The notes beneath the pieces are model-generated. The model was not told the DNA's origin and searched no databases. It worked only from the letters and a program-made list of their open reading frames with translations. Positions 1-8,877 of a stretch of DNA of 64,000 nucleotides are shown piece by piece. The position numbers and the translations under genes were made by a program. The stretch is from positions 3,162,001 through 3,226,000 of the forward strand of contig NZ_CP182947.1 in assembly GCF_048320135.1 (NCBI RefSeq), read 5' to 3'. Source of the DNA: Ideonella_A sakaiensis_A. Lineage in GTDB: Bacteria; Pseudomonadota; Gammaproteobacteria; Burkholderiales; Burkholderiaceae_C. Numbering within the stretch: position 1 is the first letter of the stretch; the number at the start of each line of letters is the position of its first letter.

Positions 1-310
1 ACCAGCGCAAGCTCGAGGTCGCGATGCTGATGGCACTCGAGCCATCGGTCTACATGTTCGACGAACCGACCGCCGGCATGAGCCTCGACGATGTGCCGGT
101 CGTGCTCGACCTGATCCGCGAACTGAAGGCGCAGGGCGACAAGACCATCCTGCTGGTCGAACACAAGATGGACGTCGTCAGCGAACTGGCCGACCGCATC
201 ATCGTGCTGCACAACGGCCAGCTGGTTGCCGACGGCGATCCGGCGAGCGTGATCGCGTCGCCGGTCGTGCAGCAGGCCTACCTCGGCCTGACGCCGGTCG
301 AGGAGGCCGC

Positions 311-314
<4 letters not shown>
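1..314 (+). CDS. livG: LivG-type ABC transporter ATPase, 3' fragment
   Basis: C-terminal part of an ABC ATPase of the branched-chain/hydrophobic amino-acid transporter (HAAT) family; the 5' end lies outside the window. The reading frame begins at base 3. It opens inside the region just after the ABC signature (QRKLEVAM), followed by Walker B with catalytic Glu (YMFDEPTAGMS), the H-loop (LLVEHKM) and a typical LivG tail (IIVLHNGQLVADGDP). The stop overlaps the TTG start of the next ATPase by 4 bp, so the two are probably translationally coupled. Substrate cannot be read from the ATPase; amino acids, urea or amides are possible. Confidence 0.93.
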
Positions 315-1093
<779 letters not shown>

Positions 1094-1346
1094 ACGGGAT
1101 GGGCGTTCGCTTTTCCAGCGTCAACAAGACGACCGGAGCGCTGGGGTGGGGTGCCCTGTGCAGTGAAGTAAAGGAGGAGGGGGCGTTCGCGTCGGAAACG
1201 AGCGCTCGGTGGCGTTCGGCCCCGGGGGACATGAACGGAACAGGGTACCCCGCCGCAGCGCTCTCGCTCCGAGCACTGCACGCGGCTCCTGCCAGACCCG
1301 GTGACCACTACATGCCAGTCTTGGCGGATCGACCGGAGGCTCGCCA
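1094..1346. other. livF-livH spacer with imperfect hairpin
   Basis: A 253-bp gap inside an otherwise tightly packed operon. I see no credible gene. It contains a 12-bp inverted repeat with one mismatch (1148-1159 against 1240-1251) and three copies of GGCGTTCG near 1104, 1182 and 1211. It could be an mRNA structure that sets ATPase/permease ratio, or a degenerate inserted repeat. A good ribosome-binding site for livH (CGGAGG, 1334-1339) sits at its 3' end. Confidence 0.4.
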
Positions 1347-2426
1347 ATGACCGTTGACAGCAATCGCGCTGCCACGGCCGAGGCACTGCCATCCGCAAGC
1401 GCGGCAACACCTGCTGCCCCCACTGCCGTGCCGCGCGCCGAGTTCGACTGGATTCCGCTGGCATTGGTTGCGGTGCTGGCGCTGGCCGCGATACCGCTGA
1501 TCGGCTCGACGTCGACCTGGGTCACGCTGACGGTCGCAGGGCTTGCGATGGGGATGATCATCTTCATCATCGCCTCCGGGCTGACGCTGATCTTCGGGCT
1601 GATGGACGTGCTCAATTTCGGCCACGGCGTCTTCATCGCGCTCGGCGCCTATGTCGCGACGACGGTATTTGCCGGCATGGCCGACTGGACCGGCAGTTCG
1701 TCTGCGGTGCTGAACCTCGGCGCGGTCTTCATGGCGATGCTGGTCGCGATGGCGGTGGCCGGCGCAATCGGTTTGGCTTTCGAGCGCGTGATCGTGCGGC
1801 CGGTCTACGGCCAGCATCTGAAACAGATCCTGATCACGATGGGCGGGATGATCGTCGGCGAGGAGATCATCAAGCTGCTCTGGGGGCCGCAGCTGATTCC
1901 GCTGCCGCTGCCCGAGCTGCTGCGCGGTGCGCTGCTGATCGATGTCGGCGGCGGCGAAAGCGCGGCGGTCGAGACCTACCGGGTATTCGCCGTCGGCATC
2001 GGCGCGGTCGTGCTGGCCAAGCTGCTGTATGCGCTGAACCGGACGAAGATCGGCCTGCTGATCCGCGCCGGCGTGCAGGACCGCGAGATGGTCGAAAGCC
2101 TCGGCTACCCGATCCGGCGGCTGTTTATCGGCGTCTTCGTCGTCGGCTCGGCGCTGGCCGGCCTCGGCGGCGTGATGTGGGGGCTGTACCAGCAGGCGGT
2201 GACACCGCAGATGGGCGCACAGGTCAATGTGCTGATCTTCATCGTGATCATCATCGGCGGGCTCGGCTCGACGCTCGGCTGCTTCGTCGGCGCGCTGCTG
2301 GTCGGACTGATGGCCAACTACACCGGCTTTCTCGCACCGAAGGTCGCGATGTTCTCGAACATCGGGCTGATGGTCGCGATCCTGCTGTGGCGCCCGCGCG
2401 GCCTTTATCCGGTGACGTCGAGATGA
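1347..2426 (+). CDS. livH: LivH-type ABC transporter permease
   Basis: Inner-membrane permease of the HAAT transporter, 359 aa. The BPD_transp_2 fold shows as serial hydrophobic helices and the family-typical early motif FGLMDVLNFGHG (about residues 89-100). A late cytoplasmic loop contains VQDREMVESLGYP, followed by GGLGS. It has an unusual Ala/Thr-rich N-terminal extension of about 33 residues before the first membrane helix. The ATG at 1347 is supported by CGGAGG seven bases upstream. Its stop overlaps the livM start (ATGA). Confidence 0.93.
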   Translation: MTVDSNRAATAEALPSASAATPAAPTAVPRAEFDWIPLALVAVLALAAIPLIGSTSTWVTLTVAGLAMGMIIFIIASGLTLIFGLMDVLNFGHGVFIALGAYVATTVFAGMADWTGSSSAVLNLGAVFMAMLVAMAVAGAIGLAFERVIVRPVYGQHLKQILITMGGMIVGEEIIKLLWGPQLIPLPLPELLRGALLIDVGGGESAAVETYRVFAVGIGAVVLAKLLYALNRTKIGLLIRAGVQDREMVESLGYPIRRLFIGVFVVGSALAGLGGVMWGLYQQAVTPQMGAQVNVLIFIVIIIGGLGSTLGCFVGALLVGLMANYTGFLAPKVAMFSNIGLMVAILLWRPRGLYPVTSR

Positions 2427-3490
2427 TCACGCGGCTGCTGTCTCACGATCTGCCACGCAGCCGCTGGCTGGCGCTGGCGCTGCTGCTGATCCTCGTCGGG
2501 CTGGCCTTCGCGCCATTCCTGTTTCCGGGCAGCAAGGCGCTCGGAACTGCCGCGAAGATCCTCGTCTTCATCCTGCTCGTCGCGAGCTACGACCTGCTGC
2601 TTGGCTATACCGGCATCGTCAGTTTTGCCCACACGATGTTTTTCGGCATCGGCGCCTATGGCGTCGCGATCGCCAGCACCCGGCTCGGCGAGGGCTGGGG
2701 CGCGGTCGCGATCGGCGTGCTGCTCGCGCTGCTGCTGTCGTTCGTGCTGGCGCTGGTCATTGGCCTGTTCAGCCTGCGCGTGAAGGCGATCTTCTACGCG
2801 ATGATCACGCTCGCGGTCGCGTCGGCATTCCAGTCGCTGGCGTCGCAGTTGAGTGTCGTCACCGGCGGCGAGGACGGCCTGAGTTTCCGCGCTCCAGAGT
2901 GGCTCAGCCCGTCGTTCGAGCCGTTCGACGAGCCACTGTTCGGCATCGACATCGACGGCAAGCTGTTCAGCTATTACCTGCTGTTCGTCGTCGTGCTGGC
3001 GATGTTCCTGCTGCTGCTGCGCATCGTCAATTCGCCATTCGGCCGCGTGCTGCAGGCGATCCGCGAGAACGATTTTCGAGCCGAGGCGATTGGCTACCGC
3101 GTCGTCGTCTACCGCACGCTGTCGAACGTGCTGGCGGCGCTGTTCGCGACGATCGCCGGCGCATTGCTCGCGCTGTGGCTGCGTTATACCGGGCCGGACA
3201 CGACGCTGTCGTTCGAGATCATGCTCGACATCCTGCTGATCGTCGTGATCGGCGGCATGGGCAGCCTGTACGGCGCGGTGATCGGCAGCGCGCTGTTCGT
3301 GCTGGCACAGAACTACCTGCAGGCGCTGCTCAGGATGGGCGCCGGCGTCTTCGACGGCATACCGGTGCTCGCGCAACTGGTATCGCCGGACCGCTGGCTG
3401 CTCTGGCTCGGCCTGCTGTTCGTGCTGTCGGTTTACCACTTTCCCACTGGCGTGGTGGGGCGGCTGAGGGCATCGCGGCCTGGCCGTTGA
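2423..3490 (+). CDS. livM: LivM-type ABC transporter permease
   Basis: Second permease of the HAAT transporter, 355 aa, many membrane helices. The family motifs YDLLLGYTGIVSFAH, the loop AIRENDFRAEAIGY and VIGGMGSLYGAVIG are clear. The start chosen at 2423 overlaps the livH stop by 4 bp (ATGA); the same frame is open upstream inside livH but the overlap start gives the normal family length. No periplasmic binding protein gene is visible in the window; it may lie upstream of livG. Confidence 0.93.
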   Translation: MITRLLSHDLPRSRWLALALLLILVGLAFAPFLFPGSKALGTAAKILVFILLVASYDLLLGYTGIVSFAHTMFFGIGAYGVAIASTRLGEGWGAVAIGVLLALLLSFVLALVIGLFSLRVKAIFYAMITLAVASAFQSLASQLSVVTGGEDGLSFRAPEWLSPSFEPFDEPLFGIDIDGKLFSYYLLFVVVLAMFLLLLRIVNSPFGRVLQAIRENDFRAEAIGYRVVVYRTLSNVLAALFATIAGALLALWLRYTGPDTTLSFEIMLDILLIVVIGGMGSLYGAVIGSALFVLAQNYLQALLRMGAGVFDGIPVLAQLVSPDRWLLWLGLLFVLSVYHFPTGVVGRLRASRPGR

Positions 3491-3552
3491 GTCTCTGGCA
3501 AATCTCACGTCACTTTCTGTCCTTCAATCAACAACAACTCAGGAGCTTCACG

Positions 3553-5658
3553 ATGAGAACCCATTCGATCAACGGATTTGCGCTGGCAGCAGTGGCCAGC
3601 GCGGCGCTTGTCGCCTGCGGCGGCGATGGCGGCGAGCCGCTGAACATCAAGCCGAGTTATGTCGGCACGGTCAGCGCGAAGAGCTACGACGGCAATTCCG
3701 ACGACCTGCTGACCGGCGGTCTCGGCAAGAGCGGTCTCGCCGGCGCCGCGCCGACCTATGCGAACCCGCTCGCGCCGACCGCTGCCGAATTGCGCCGCGC
3801 GGCGATCTACAACAATTACCGCGCAATCGTCGACACGACCGCCGCCGGCGGCTACGGCACGCTGTACGGCCCGAACGTCGATGCCAACGGCAATGCAACG
3901 GCGTCGGAAGGCAAGGTTGCCGGCACCGAATACATCGCCTACAGCGACGACGGCAGCGGCCGGCAGAACGTCACGCTGATGGTGCAGGTGCCGAGCACCT
4001 TCAGCACCGCCAACCCGTGCATCATCACCGCGACATCGTCGGGTTCACGCGGCGTCTATGGGGCGATCTCGACCGGCGAATGGGGGCTGCGCAAGGGCTG
4101 CGCGGTCGCCTATACCGACAAGGGTACCGGTGCCTCGACGCACGACCTGATGAACGATACCGTGCCGCTGATCGACGGCACGCGCGCGACCGCGACGACG
4201 GCCGGCAATGCGGCGCATTTCAAGGCTGCGCTGTCGGCCTCGGAGCGTGCCGCATTCAATGCCGCGACGCCGAACCGCTTTGCGTTCAAGCATGCGCATT
4301 CGCAGCAGAATCCGGAGAAGGACTGGGGCAAATACACGCTGCAGGCGGTCGAATTCGCCTTCTATGTGCTGAACGAGCAGTTTGCCCAGACCAGCATCGG
4401 CGGCACCAAGACACAGCGTTTCCAGCCGTCGAATACGCTGGTGATCGCATCGAGCCTGTCGAATGGCGGCGGCGCGGCGATCGCAGCGGCCGAGCTCGAT
4501 GGCAGCGGGCTGATCGACGGCGTCGCGGTCTCCGAGCCGAACGTCAACCTGCCGGCCAATCCGGGTATCACGATCAAGCGTGGCAACACGACGATCGCGA
4601 CCACCGGCAAGACGCTGCACGACTACACGACGATGGCCAACCTGTACCAGTCGTGCGCGGCGCTGGCACCGTCGGTCGCCAATGCGCCGGGCCGGGCATT
4701 CATCATCACCGCGTCGGCCGCCAACCGCTGCGCATCGCTGAAGGCGAAGGGGCTGCTGACTGCGACGACCACCGATGCGCAGGCCGAGGAGGCACTGACG
4801 GTGCTGCGCGCGTTCGGCTTCGAACCTGAAGGTGCGATCCTGCACACCTCGCTGGCGGCATTCGAGGTCGCGTCGGCGGTGTCGGTGACCTACGCGAATG
4901 CCTATTCGCGCGCCAGCGTGAAGGACAACCTGTGCGGCTACAACTATGCGGCAACGACGGCGGCCGGCGCGGTGACGACGCTGGCCGATGCATCGCTGGC
5001 GCAGATGTTCGCGACCGGCAACGGCGTGCCGCCGAGCAGCGGCGTGCAGCTGATCAACCAGAACAATCCGACCGGTCCGCTGCGCGACCTGTTGTCGACC
5101 TCGCCGTCGACCGGGTTGGCAGACTTCAACATCGATGGCGCGATCTGCCTGCGCGGCCTGCTGACCGGCACGTCGCCGGCCGCGCAGGCGTTGCAGACCG
5201 GCATCAACGAAACCCGGCGCAACGGCAACCTGCGCGGCAAGCCGGCGGTGATCGTCCATGGTCGCGACGATGCGCTGCTGCCTGTCAACCACACCTCGCG
5301 GCCATATTTCGGGTTGAACAAGAAAACCGAAGGCGCGAACAGCAAGCTGAGCTACATCGAGGTGACGAATGCCCAGCATTTCGACACCTTCATCGGCCTG
5401 CCGACGCTGCTCGGTGGTTATGACAGCCGCTATATCCCGCTGCATGTCTATCTGTTCCGCGCCCTCGATTCGGTTTATGCGAACCTGAAGAGCGGCACCG
5501 CGCTGCCGCCGAGCCAGGTGGTGCGCACGGTGCCGCGTGGCGGCACGCCAGGATCGGCGCCGGCGATCACCGCGGCCAACGTGCCGCCGTTTGCGGCGAC
5601 GCCGACTGCGGCCAACGCGATTGCGTTCTCGAACGATACCGTGACGATCCCGGACTGA
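3553..5658 (+). CDS. Lipoprotein 3-hydroxybutyrate-oligomer hydrolase
   Basis: Resembles the D-(-)-3-hydroxybutyrate oligomer hydrolase family (3HBOH), which cuts oligomers left by PHB depolymerases to monomers. 701 aa, the usual length. The N-terminus is a lipoprotein signal with lipobox LVAC and Cys22, so it is probably membrane-anchored outside the cytoplasm. The serine motif SLSNG (301-305) matches the SxSNG box reported for this family, making Ser303 the likely nucleophile; a C-terminal VIVHGRDDALLPVNH segment would supply the acid. AGGAG (3542-3546) precedes the ATG. It lies 62 bp after livM, so co-transcription with the transporter is possible. Confidence 0.85.
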   Translation: MRTHSINGFALAAVASAALVACGGDGGEPLNIKPSYVGTVSAKSYDGNSDDLLTGGLGKSGLAGAAPTYANPLAPTAAELRRAAIYNNYRAIVDTTAAGGYGTLYGPNVDANGNATASEGKVAGTEYIAYSDDGSGRQNVTLMVQVPSTFSTANPCIITATSSGSRGVYGAISTGEWGLRKGCAVAYTDKGTGASTHDLMNDTVPLIDGTRATATTAGNAAHFKAALSASERAAFNAATPNRFAFKHAHSQQNPEKDWGKYTLQAVEFAFYVLNEQFAQTSIGGTKTQRFQPSNTLVIASSLSNGGGAAIAAAELDGSGLIDGVAVSEPNVNLPANPGITIKRGNTTIATTGKTLHDYTTMANLYQSCAALAPSVANAPGRAFIITASAANRCASLKAKGLLTATTTDAQAEEALTVLRAFGFEPEGAILHTSLAAFEVASAVSVTYANAYSRASVKDNLCGYNYAATTAAGAVTTLADASLAQMFATGNGVPPSSGVQLINQNNPTGPLRDLLSTSPSTGLADFNIDGAICLRGLLTGTSPAAQALQTGINETRRNGNLRGKPAVIVHGRDDALLPVNHTSRPYFGLNKKTEGANSKLSYIEVTNAQHFDTFIGLPTLLGGYDSRYIPLHVYLFRALDSVYANLKSGTALPPSQVVRTVPRGGTPGSAPAITAANVPPFAATPTAANAIAFSNDTVTIPD

Positions 5659-5671
5659 TCCGGCCACCGCG

Positions 5672-6520
5672 ATGTCGTCGCCGCGTTCGCATTACGTCGA
5701 CTGCTGTTCACGCGAGCTCCATGTCGTTGAATGGGGCGAGGCGCTGGGGCCGCAGGCGCAGACGGTGATCGCCTGGCATGGCCTGGCTCGCACCTGTCGC
5801 GACATGGACGACATCGCGGCCCATCTGTCCGACCGATACCGGGTGCTCTGCCCGGATACGCTCGGGCGCGGGCTCAGCCAGTGGAGCCCGTTGCCCGAGC
5901 AGGAATATTGCCTCGAGTTCTACGTCCGCCAAGCGGTCGAGCTGATGGACCGCTTCGGCCTCGAGCGCTGCCACTGGCTCGGCACGTCGATGGGCGGCGC
6001 GATCGGCACGCTGGCGGCCGCCGGGCCGCTGCGCGGCCGGATCGAGCGGCTGGTGCTGAACGACAACGGCCCGCAGCTCGCCGACAGCGCAATCGAGCGG
6101 ATCCGCAGTTATGCCGGCAGCCCGGCATCGTTTGCGACGGTCAGCGAACTCGAGGCCTATTTCCGCAAGGTCTACCAGCCCTACGGCTGGTTGAGCGACG
6201 CGCAATGGCGGCGGCTGACCGAGACATCGGTGCGTCGCCTGCCGAACGGACGGGTCACGCCGCACTACGACCCGGCGATGGTGATGCAGTTCATCCACCA
6301 TCCGAACGACTACGAGTTGTGGTCGCAGTGGGACAGCCTGAGCCTGCCGGTGTTGTGCCTGCGCGGCGAATCGTCGGACCTGCTGCTCGCCGACACCGCC
6401 GAACAGATGCGCCAGCGCGGCCCGCGCGCCGTCGTCGCGACGATCGCCGGCTGCGGCCACGCGCCGGCGCTCAATACGCCGGAACAGTTCTCGTTGATCG
6501 ACCGGTTTCTGGCGGGGTAA
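5672..6520 (+). CDS. Alpha/beta hydrolase
   Basis: 282-aa cytoplasmic serine hydrolase with no signal peptide. The nucleophile elbow is GTSMG (104-108, Ser106); the acid is probably the Asp in GESSDLLL and the base the His in GCGHAP near the C-terminus. An oxyanion-type HG motif (WHGLAR) lies near residue 36. It starts 13 bp after the 3HB-oligomer hydrolase, so the two probably share an operon and may act on related ester substrates. The exact substrate is not evident. Confidence 0.82.
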   Translation: MSSPRSHYVDCCSRELHVVEWGEALGPQAQTVIAWHGLARTCRDMDDIAAHLSDRYRVLCPDTLGRGLSQWSPLPEQEYCLEFYVRQAVELMDRFGLERCHWLGTSMGGAIGTLAAAGPLRGRIERLVLNDNGPQLADSAIERIRSYAGSPASFATVSELEAYFRKVYQPYGWLSDAQWRRLTETSVRRLPNGRVTPHYDPAMVMQFIHHPNDYELWSQWDSLSLPVLCLRGESSDLLLADTAEQMRQRGPRAVVATIAGCGHAPALNTPEQFSLIDRFLAG

Positions 6521-6550
6521 ACAAAGATCAAGTGGCGGTGAGCGGTCCTT

Positions 6551-6611
6551 AGCGGCCGTTGATTTCGCTGGCTGGGCTGACTTTGTGGGAGGGGCTTCAG
6601 CCCCGATTCGG
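6551..6611 (+). repeat. Left 61-bp inverted repeat with REP-like palindrome
   Basis: The inner part reads GTGGGA followed by the palindrome GGGGCTTCAGCCCC, the layout of REP sequences (GTGG-type head plus short stem) mobilised in other proteobacteria by RAYT transposases. The head-and-stem part recurs at 37985-38013. Confidence 0.85.
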
Positions 6612-6995
6612 AATCTTGGCCGCGCGCATGCCCTTCGAATTGCATCCCATGACCGAGCGGCGCGGCAGGCGGCACCCGGTCGTGGCTCATGATGCGGCGG
6701 TCCTCGCTGGCGCTCGGACTGCGCTGCGATGCTCGGTCCAGGGTCGCGCGGCGGAACTCGCTACGTTCGCTGCGCTCACTGCGCTCGGACAACCGCCGCG
6801 AGCATGTTTGTTGATGCTCGCTGCGCTCGCCGACCCTGGCCCTGCGCTTCTCGCCGCCGCATAAATCGCCCCGCCCGGGAACCGCCTGCCGCGCTGCAAC
6901 GATGGTGAACCTCGTCGAAGTCCTCGGTGCTGCCGCAAAGGCGTGGGCGGGTGGCTGCTGGCGCGCATATGCGCAGCTGAGAAGGCGAGCACGGA

Positions 6996-7022
6996 CACAA
7001 GGGGTCCGGGGGACCCCTTGTG
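6996..7022. repeat. 12-bp perfect palindrome, 3-base loop
   Basis: CACAAGGGGTCC, GGG, then the exact reverse complement. It lies in the centre of the 808-bp element. A second hairpin (ACCGGGCC, GCAA, GGCCCGGT) follows at 7034-7053. Neither has a T-run, so they are not typical intrinsic terminators. Confidence 0.8.
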
Positions 7023-7297
7023 CCTTGCGAGCGACCGGGCCGCAAGGCCCGGTGCGGCCTGCAAGGCCAGGGCTTGTGGCCCGCGAGCGCAGCGAGCATC
7101 AACAACTGACTTGTCGCGGACTGTTTGAGCGTAACGAGCGAAGCGAGTGCAGCGAGTTTCCGCGACGGGCCACAAGACCGAGCATCGCAGGGAACCCGAG
7201 CGCCCGGCGCGAGGGCAAGCATCTAAGCGCAAGCGGCCGCACGACCGCGCCTTTGCTCTCGCCTCTGTGCCTGACGATTCACAGTCGTGCAAGCACC

Positions 7298-7358
7298 CCG
7301 AATCGGGGCTGAAGCCCCTCCCACAAAGTCAGCCCAGCCAGCGAAATCAACGGCCGCT
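7298..7358 (-). repeat. Right 61-bp inverted repeat with REP-like palindrome
   Basis: Exact reverse complement of 6551-6611. It closes the element 73 bp before the stop of the convergent dienelactone hydrolase gene. Confidence 0.85.
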
Positions 7359-7431
7359 CCGGGCCGTTCGGTGTCGCTCGCGAATCCGGTTTCCGTCGGA
7401 GGGTCGACTGTGGATCCCGAGCGCGCCGCGC

Positions 7432-8124
7432 TCAGTGCAGGTGCCGCTCGAAAAAGCCGAGCGTGCGGGTCCAGGCCAGCGCCGCCGCATCCGGGTTGTA
7501 TTCGGTCAGGTGGAAACGGTTCGGGCCGCTCTGCGTCTCGTTCGCAAAGCCGTGCATCGCCTGGTAGCGGTGGAATTCGTAGCCGACCTTCGCGGCGCGG
7601 AGTTTTTCTTCCAGCGCGTCGACCTGGGCGATCGGGAACGGCACGTCCTCGGTCGCGAAATGGCCCATCAGCGGCGCCTTGATCTTGCCGGCGTCGACAT
7701 ATTCGAGGGGCGGCACGCCATACCAGACGACGCCGGCATCGGCCTCGGGCACGTTGACGACGGTCAGCAGCGTCAGCGCGCCGCCCATGCAGTAGCCGGT
7801 CACTCCGACCTTGCCGCAGCCGCGCTGCTGCTTCAGGTGCTGGATTGCGCCGCGGATATCCTGGCCGGCGGCATCGCCGAAGTCGAGGTTGCCCATCAGG
7901 TGCTCGGCTTCGGCCGCCTCGACGGTCGATTTGCCGCGGTACAGATCCGGCACCAGCGCGGTGTAGCCGGCCGCCGCATACCGGTCGGCGACACCACGGA
8001 TCTGGTCGTTCAGTCCCCACCACTCCTGGATCACGACGACGCCGGGCGCATTGGCGCCGGCTTCAGCCAGATAACCCTCGACGGAGCCGCCGTCGGGGCG
8101 CTGATACGTCACTGTCTGTCCCAT
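7432..8124 (-). CDS. Dienelactone hydrolase family protein
   Basis: 230 aa, cytoplasmic. The Cys nucleophile sits in GYCMGG (Cys112), with Asp160 (ATEDVPF) and His191 (AMHGFAN). The Cys-Asp and Asp-His spacings, 48 and 31, are those of the Pseudomonas dienelactone hydrolase triad. The motif QEWWGLND with Glu34 near the N-terminus also fits. The family hydrolyses dienelactones or related esters, but no aromatic degradation genes lie nearby, so the substrate is open. Transcribed divergently from the SH3 protein gene. Confidence 0.9.
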   Translation of the reverse strand: MGQTVTYQRPDGGSVEGYLAEAGANAPGVVVIQEWWGLNDQIRGVADRYAAAGYTALVPDLYRGKSTVEAAEAEHLMGNLDFGDAAGQDIRGAIQHLKQQRGCGKVGVTGYCMGGALTLLTVVNVPEADAGVVWYGVPPLEYVDAGKIKAPLMGHFATEDVPFPIAQVDALEEKLRAAKVGYEFHRYQAMHGFANETQSGPNRFHLTEYNPDAAALAWTRTLGFFERHLH

Positions 8125-8242
8125 CGAAATCTCCTCGAAGTCGAAACATCCATGTCGTTGATTGTGCGGCGAGCGTGCGCCGCATGCCTATCGTAAGCGC
8201 GCCTCCCTTGGCCTTGGGACTGACCTGCGCGGAGCGATGTTC

Positions 8243-8248
8243 TAGCAT
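8243..8248 (+). promoter_or_regulatory. Candidate -10 element for the SH3 protein gene
   Basis: TAGCAT, 42 bp before the ATG in a 166-bp divergent gap; no good -35 seen. A ribosome-binding site (AAAGGA, 8275-8280) precedes the start at 8291. Confidence 0.3.
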
Positions 8249-8290
8249 CGGGGTTTTGATCCCCCGTTTTCTGGAAAGGAATCCTCGCGA

Positions 8291-8746
8291 ATGTCCCTCA
8301 TCGCCCCGCTGCGCAACCTGTTGATCGTTCTCGGCCTGTGTCTGGCCACGTTGTCCAGTGCGATGGCGCAGTCGATGGTGAGCATCAAGGGCAGCACCGT
8401 CAACATGCGCGCCCAGCCGAACCTGCGCTCCGAGGTGCTGTGGGAACTGAAACGCGGTTATCCGCTGCGCGTCATCAAGCGCAGCGGCCGCTGGCTGAAG
8501 GTGCGCGATTTCGAGAACGACAGCGGCTGGGTCGCGCGCTCGTTGACCGGCCGCTCGCCGCATCACGTCGTCAAGTCGAATACCGCCAATGTTCGCAAGG
8601 GCCCGGGCACCAGGCATTCGATTGTCGGCAAGGCCGAATATGGCGAAACCCTGCGCACGCTCGGCAAACGCGGCAAATGGGTGCACATCCAGCGCTCGAA
8701 CGGCCAGAAGGGCTGGATCGCGAAAGGCCTGCTGTGGGGCTTCTGA
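8291..8746 (+). CDS. Secreted bacterial SH3-domain protein
   Basis: 151 aa. An N-terminal signal peptide is probably cleaved after AMA (residue 26). Two bacterial SH3 (SH3_3) repeats follow, about residues 30-85 and 92-150. Each has the N(M/V)R motif (STVNMRAQP, NTANVRKGP) and a GW(V/I)A ending (SGWVARS, KGWIAKG). Such domains usually bind peptidoglycan or periplasmic partners. No enzymatic domain is attached; the role is unknown. Confidence 0.85.
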   Translation: MSLIAPLRNLLIVLGLCLATLSSAMAQSMVSIKGSTVNMRAQPNLRSEVLWELKRGYPLRVIKRSGRWLKVRDFENDSGWVARSLTGRSPHHVVKSNTANVRKGPGTRHSIVGKAEYGETLRTLGKRGKWVHIQRSNGQKGWIAKGLLWGF

Positions 8747-8811
8747 GCGGCGGCTGCCGGGCGGCGACGCATCGGTGACAGCCGCGGCCAGCCGGGCCGC
8801 CTACACTCGGC

Positions 8812-8817
8812 AGCGAT
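8812..8817 (+). promoter_or_regulatory. Candidate -10 element for the MBL-fold gene
   Basis: TACACT in the context CGCCTACACTCGG, 61 bp before the next ATG. The same CTACA(C/A)T pattern precedes dksA and kpsE in this window. Confidence 0.3.
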
Positions 8818-8877
8818 TGTCGCCCGCGGCGCGGGCGGCGCGCCGCCTGTCCGACGATCGCCTTGCCCGGCCCCAAC

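Larger units (their letters stand above)
6551..7358. mobile_element. 808-bp non-coding element with 61-bp perfect inverted ends
   Basis: Fills most of the 911-bp gap between two convergent genes. Bases 6551-6611 and 7298-7358 are exact reverse complements (61/61). The inner parts are also related in inverted orientation: 6724-6738 matches 7174-7188, and 6809-6830 matches 7083-7104 exactly, with degenerate GCTCGCTGCGCTC-type repeats between. The centre holds strong small palindromes (6996-7022 and 7034-7053). No transposase or other credible protein is encoded. It looks like two inverted copies of a roughly 300-bp dispersed unit, a MITE- or REP-cluster-like structure. No target-site duplication was recognised. 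Confidence 0.75.

Noticed and set aside
6996..7053. Two strong hairpins as transcription terminators of the convergent genes
   Set aside because: No T-run follows on either strand, and they lie hundreds of bases from the stop codons.
6600..7300. Several overlapping open frames rich in Ser-Glu-Arg repeats in the 808-bp element
   Set aside because: They come from GCTCGCTGCGCTC-type DNA repeats read in all frames, have no start signals and no family; not treated as genes.
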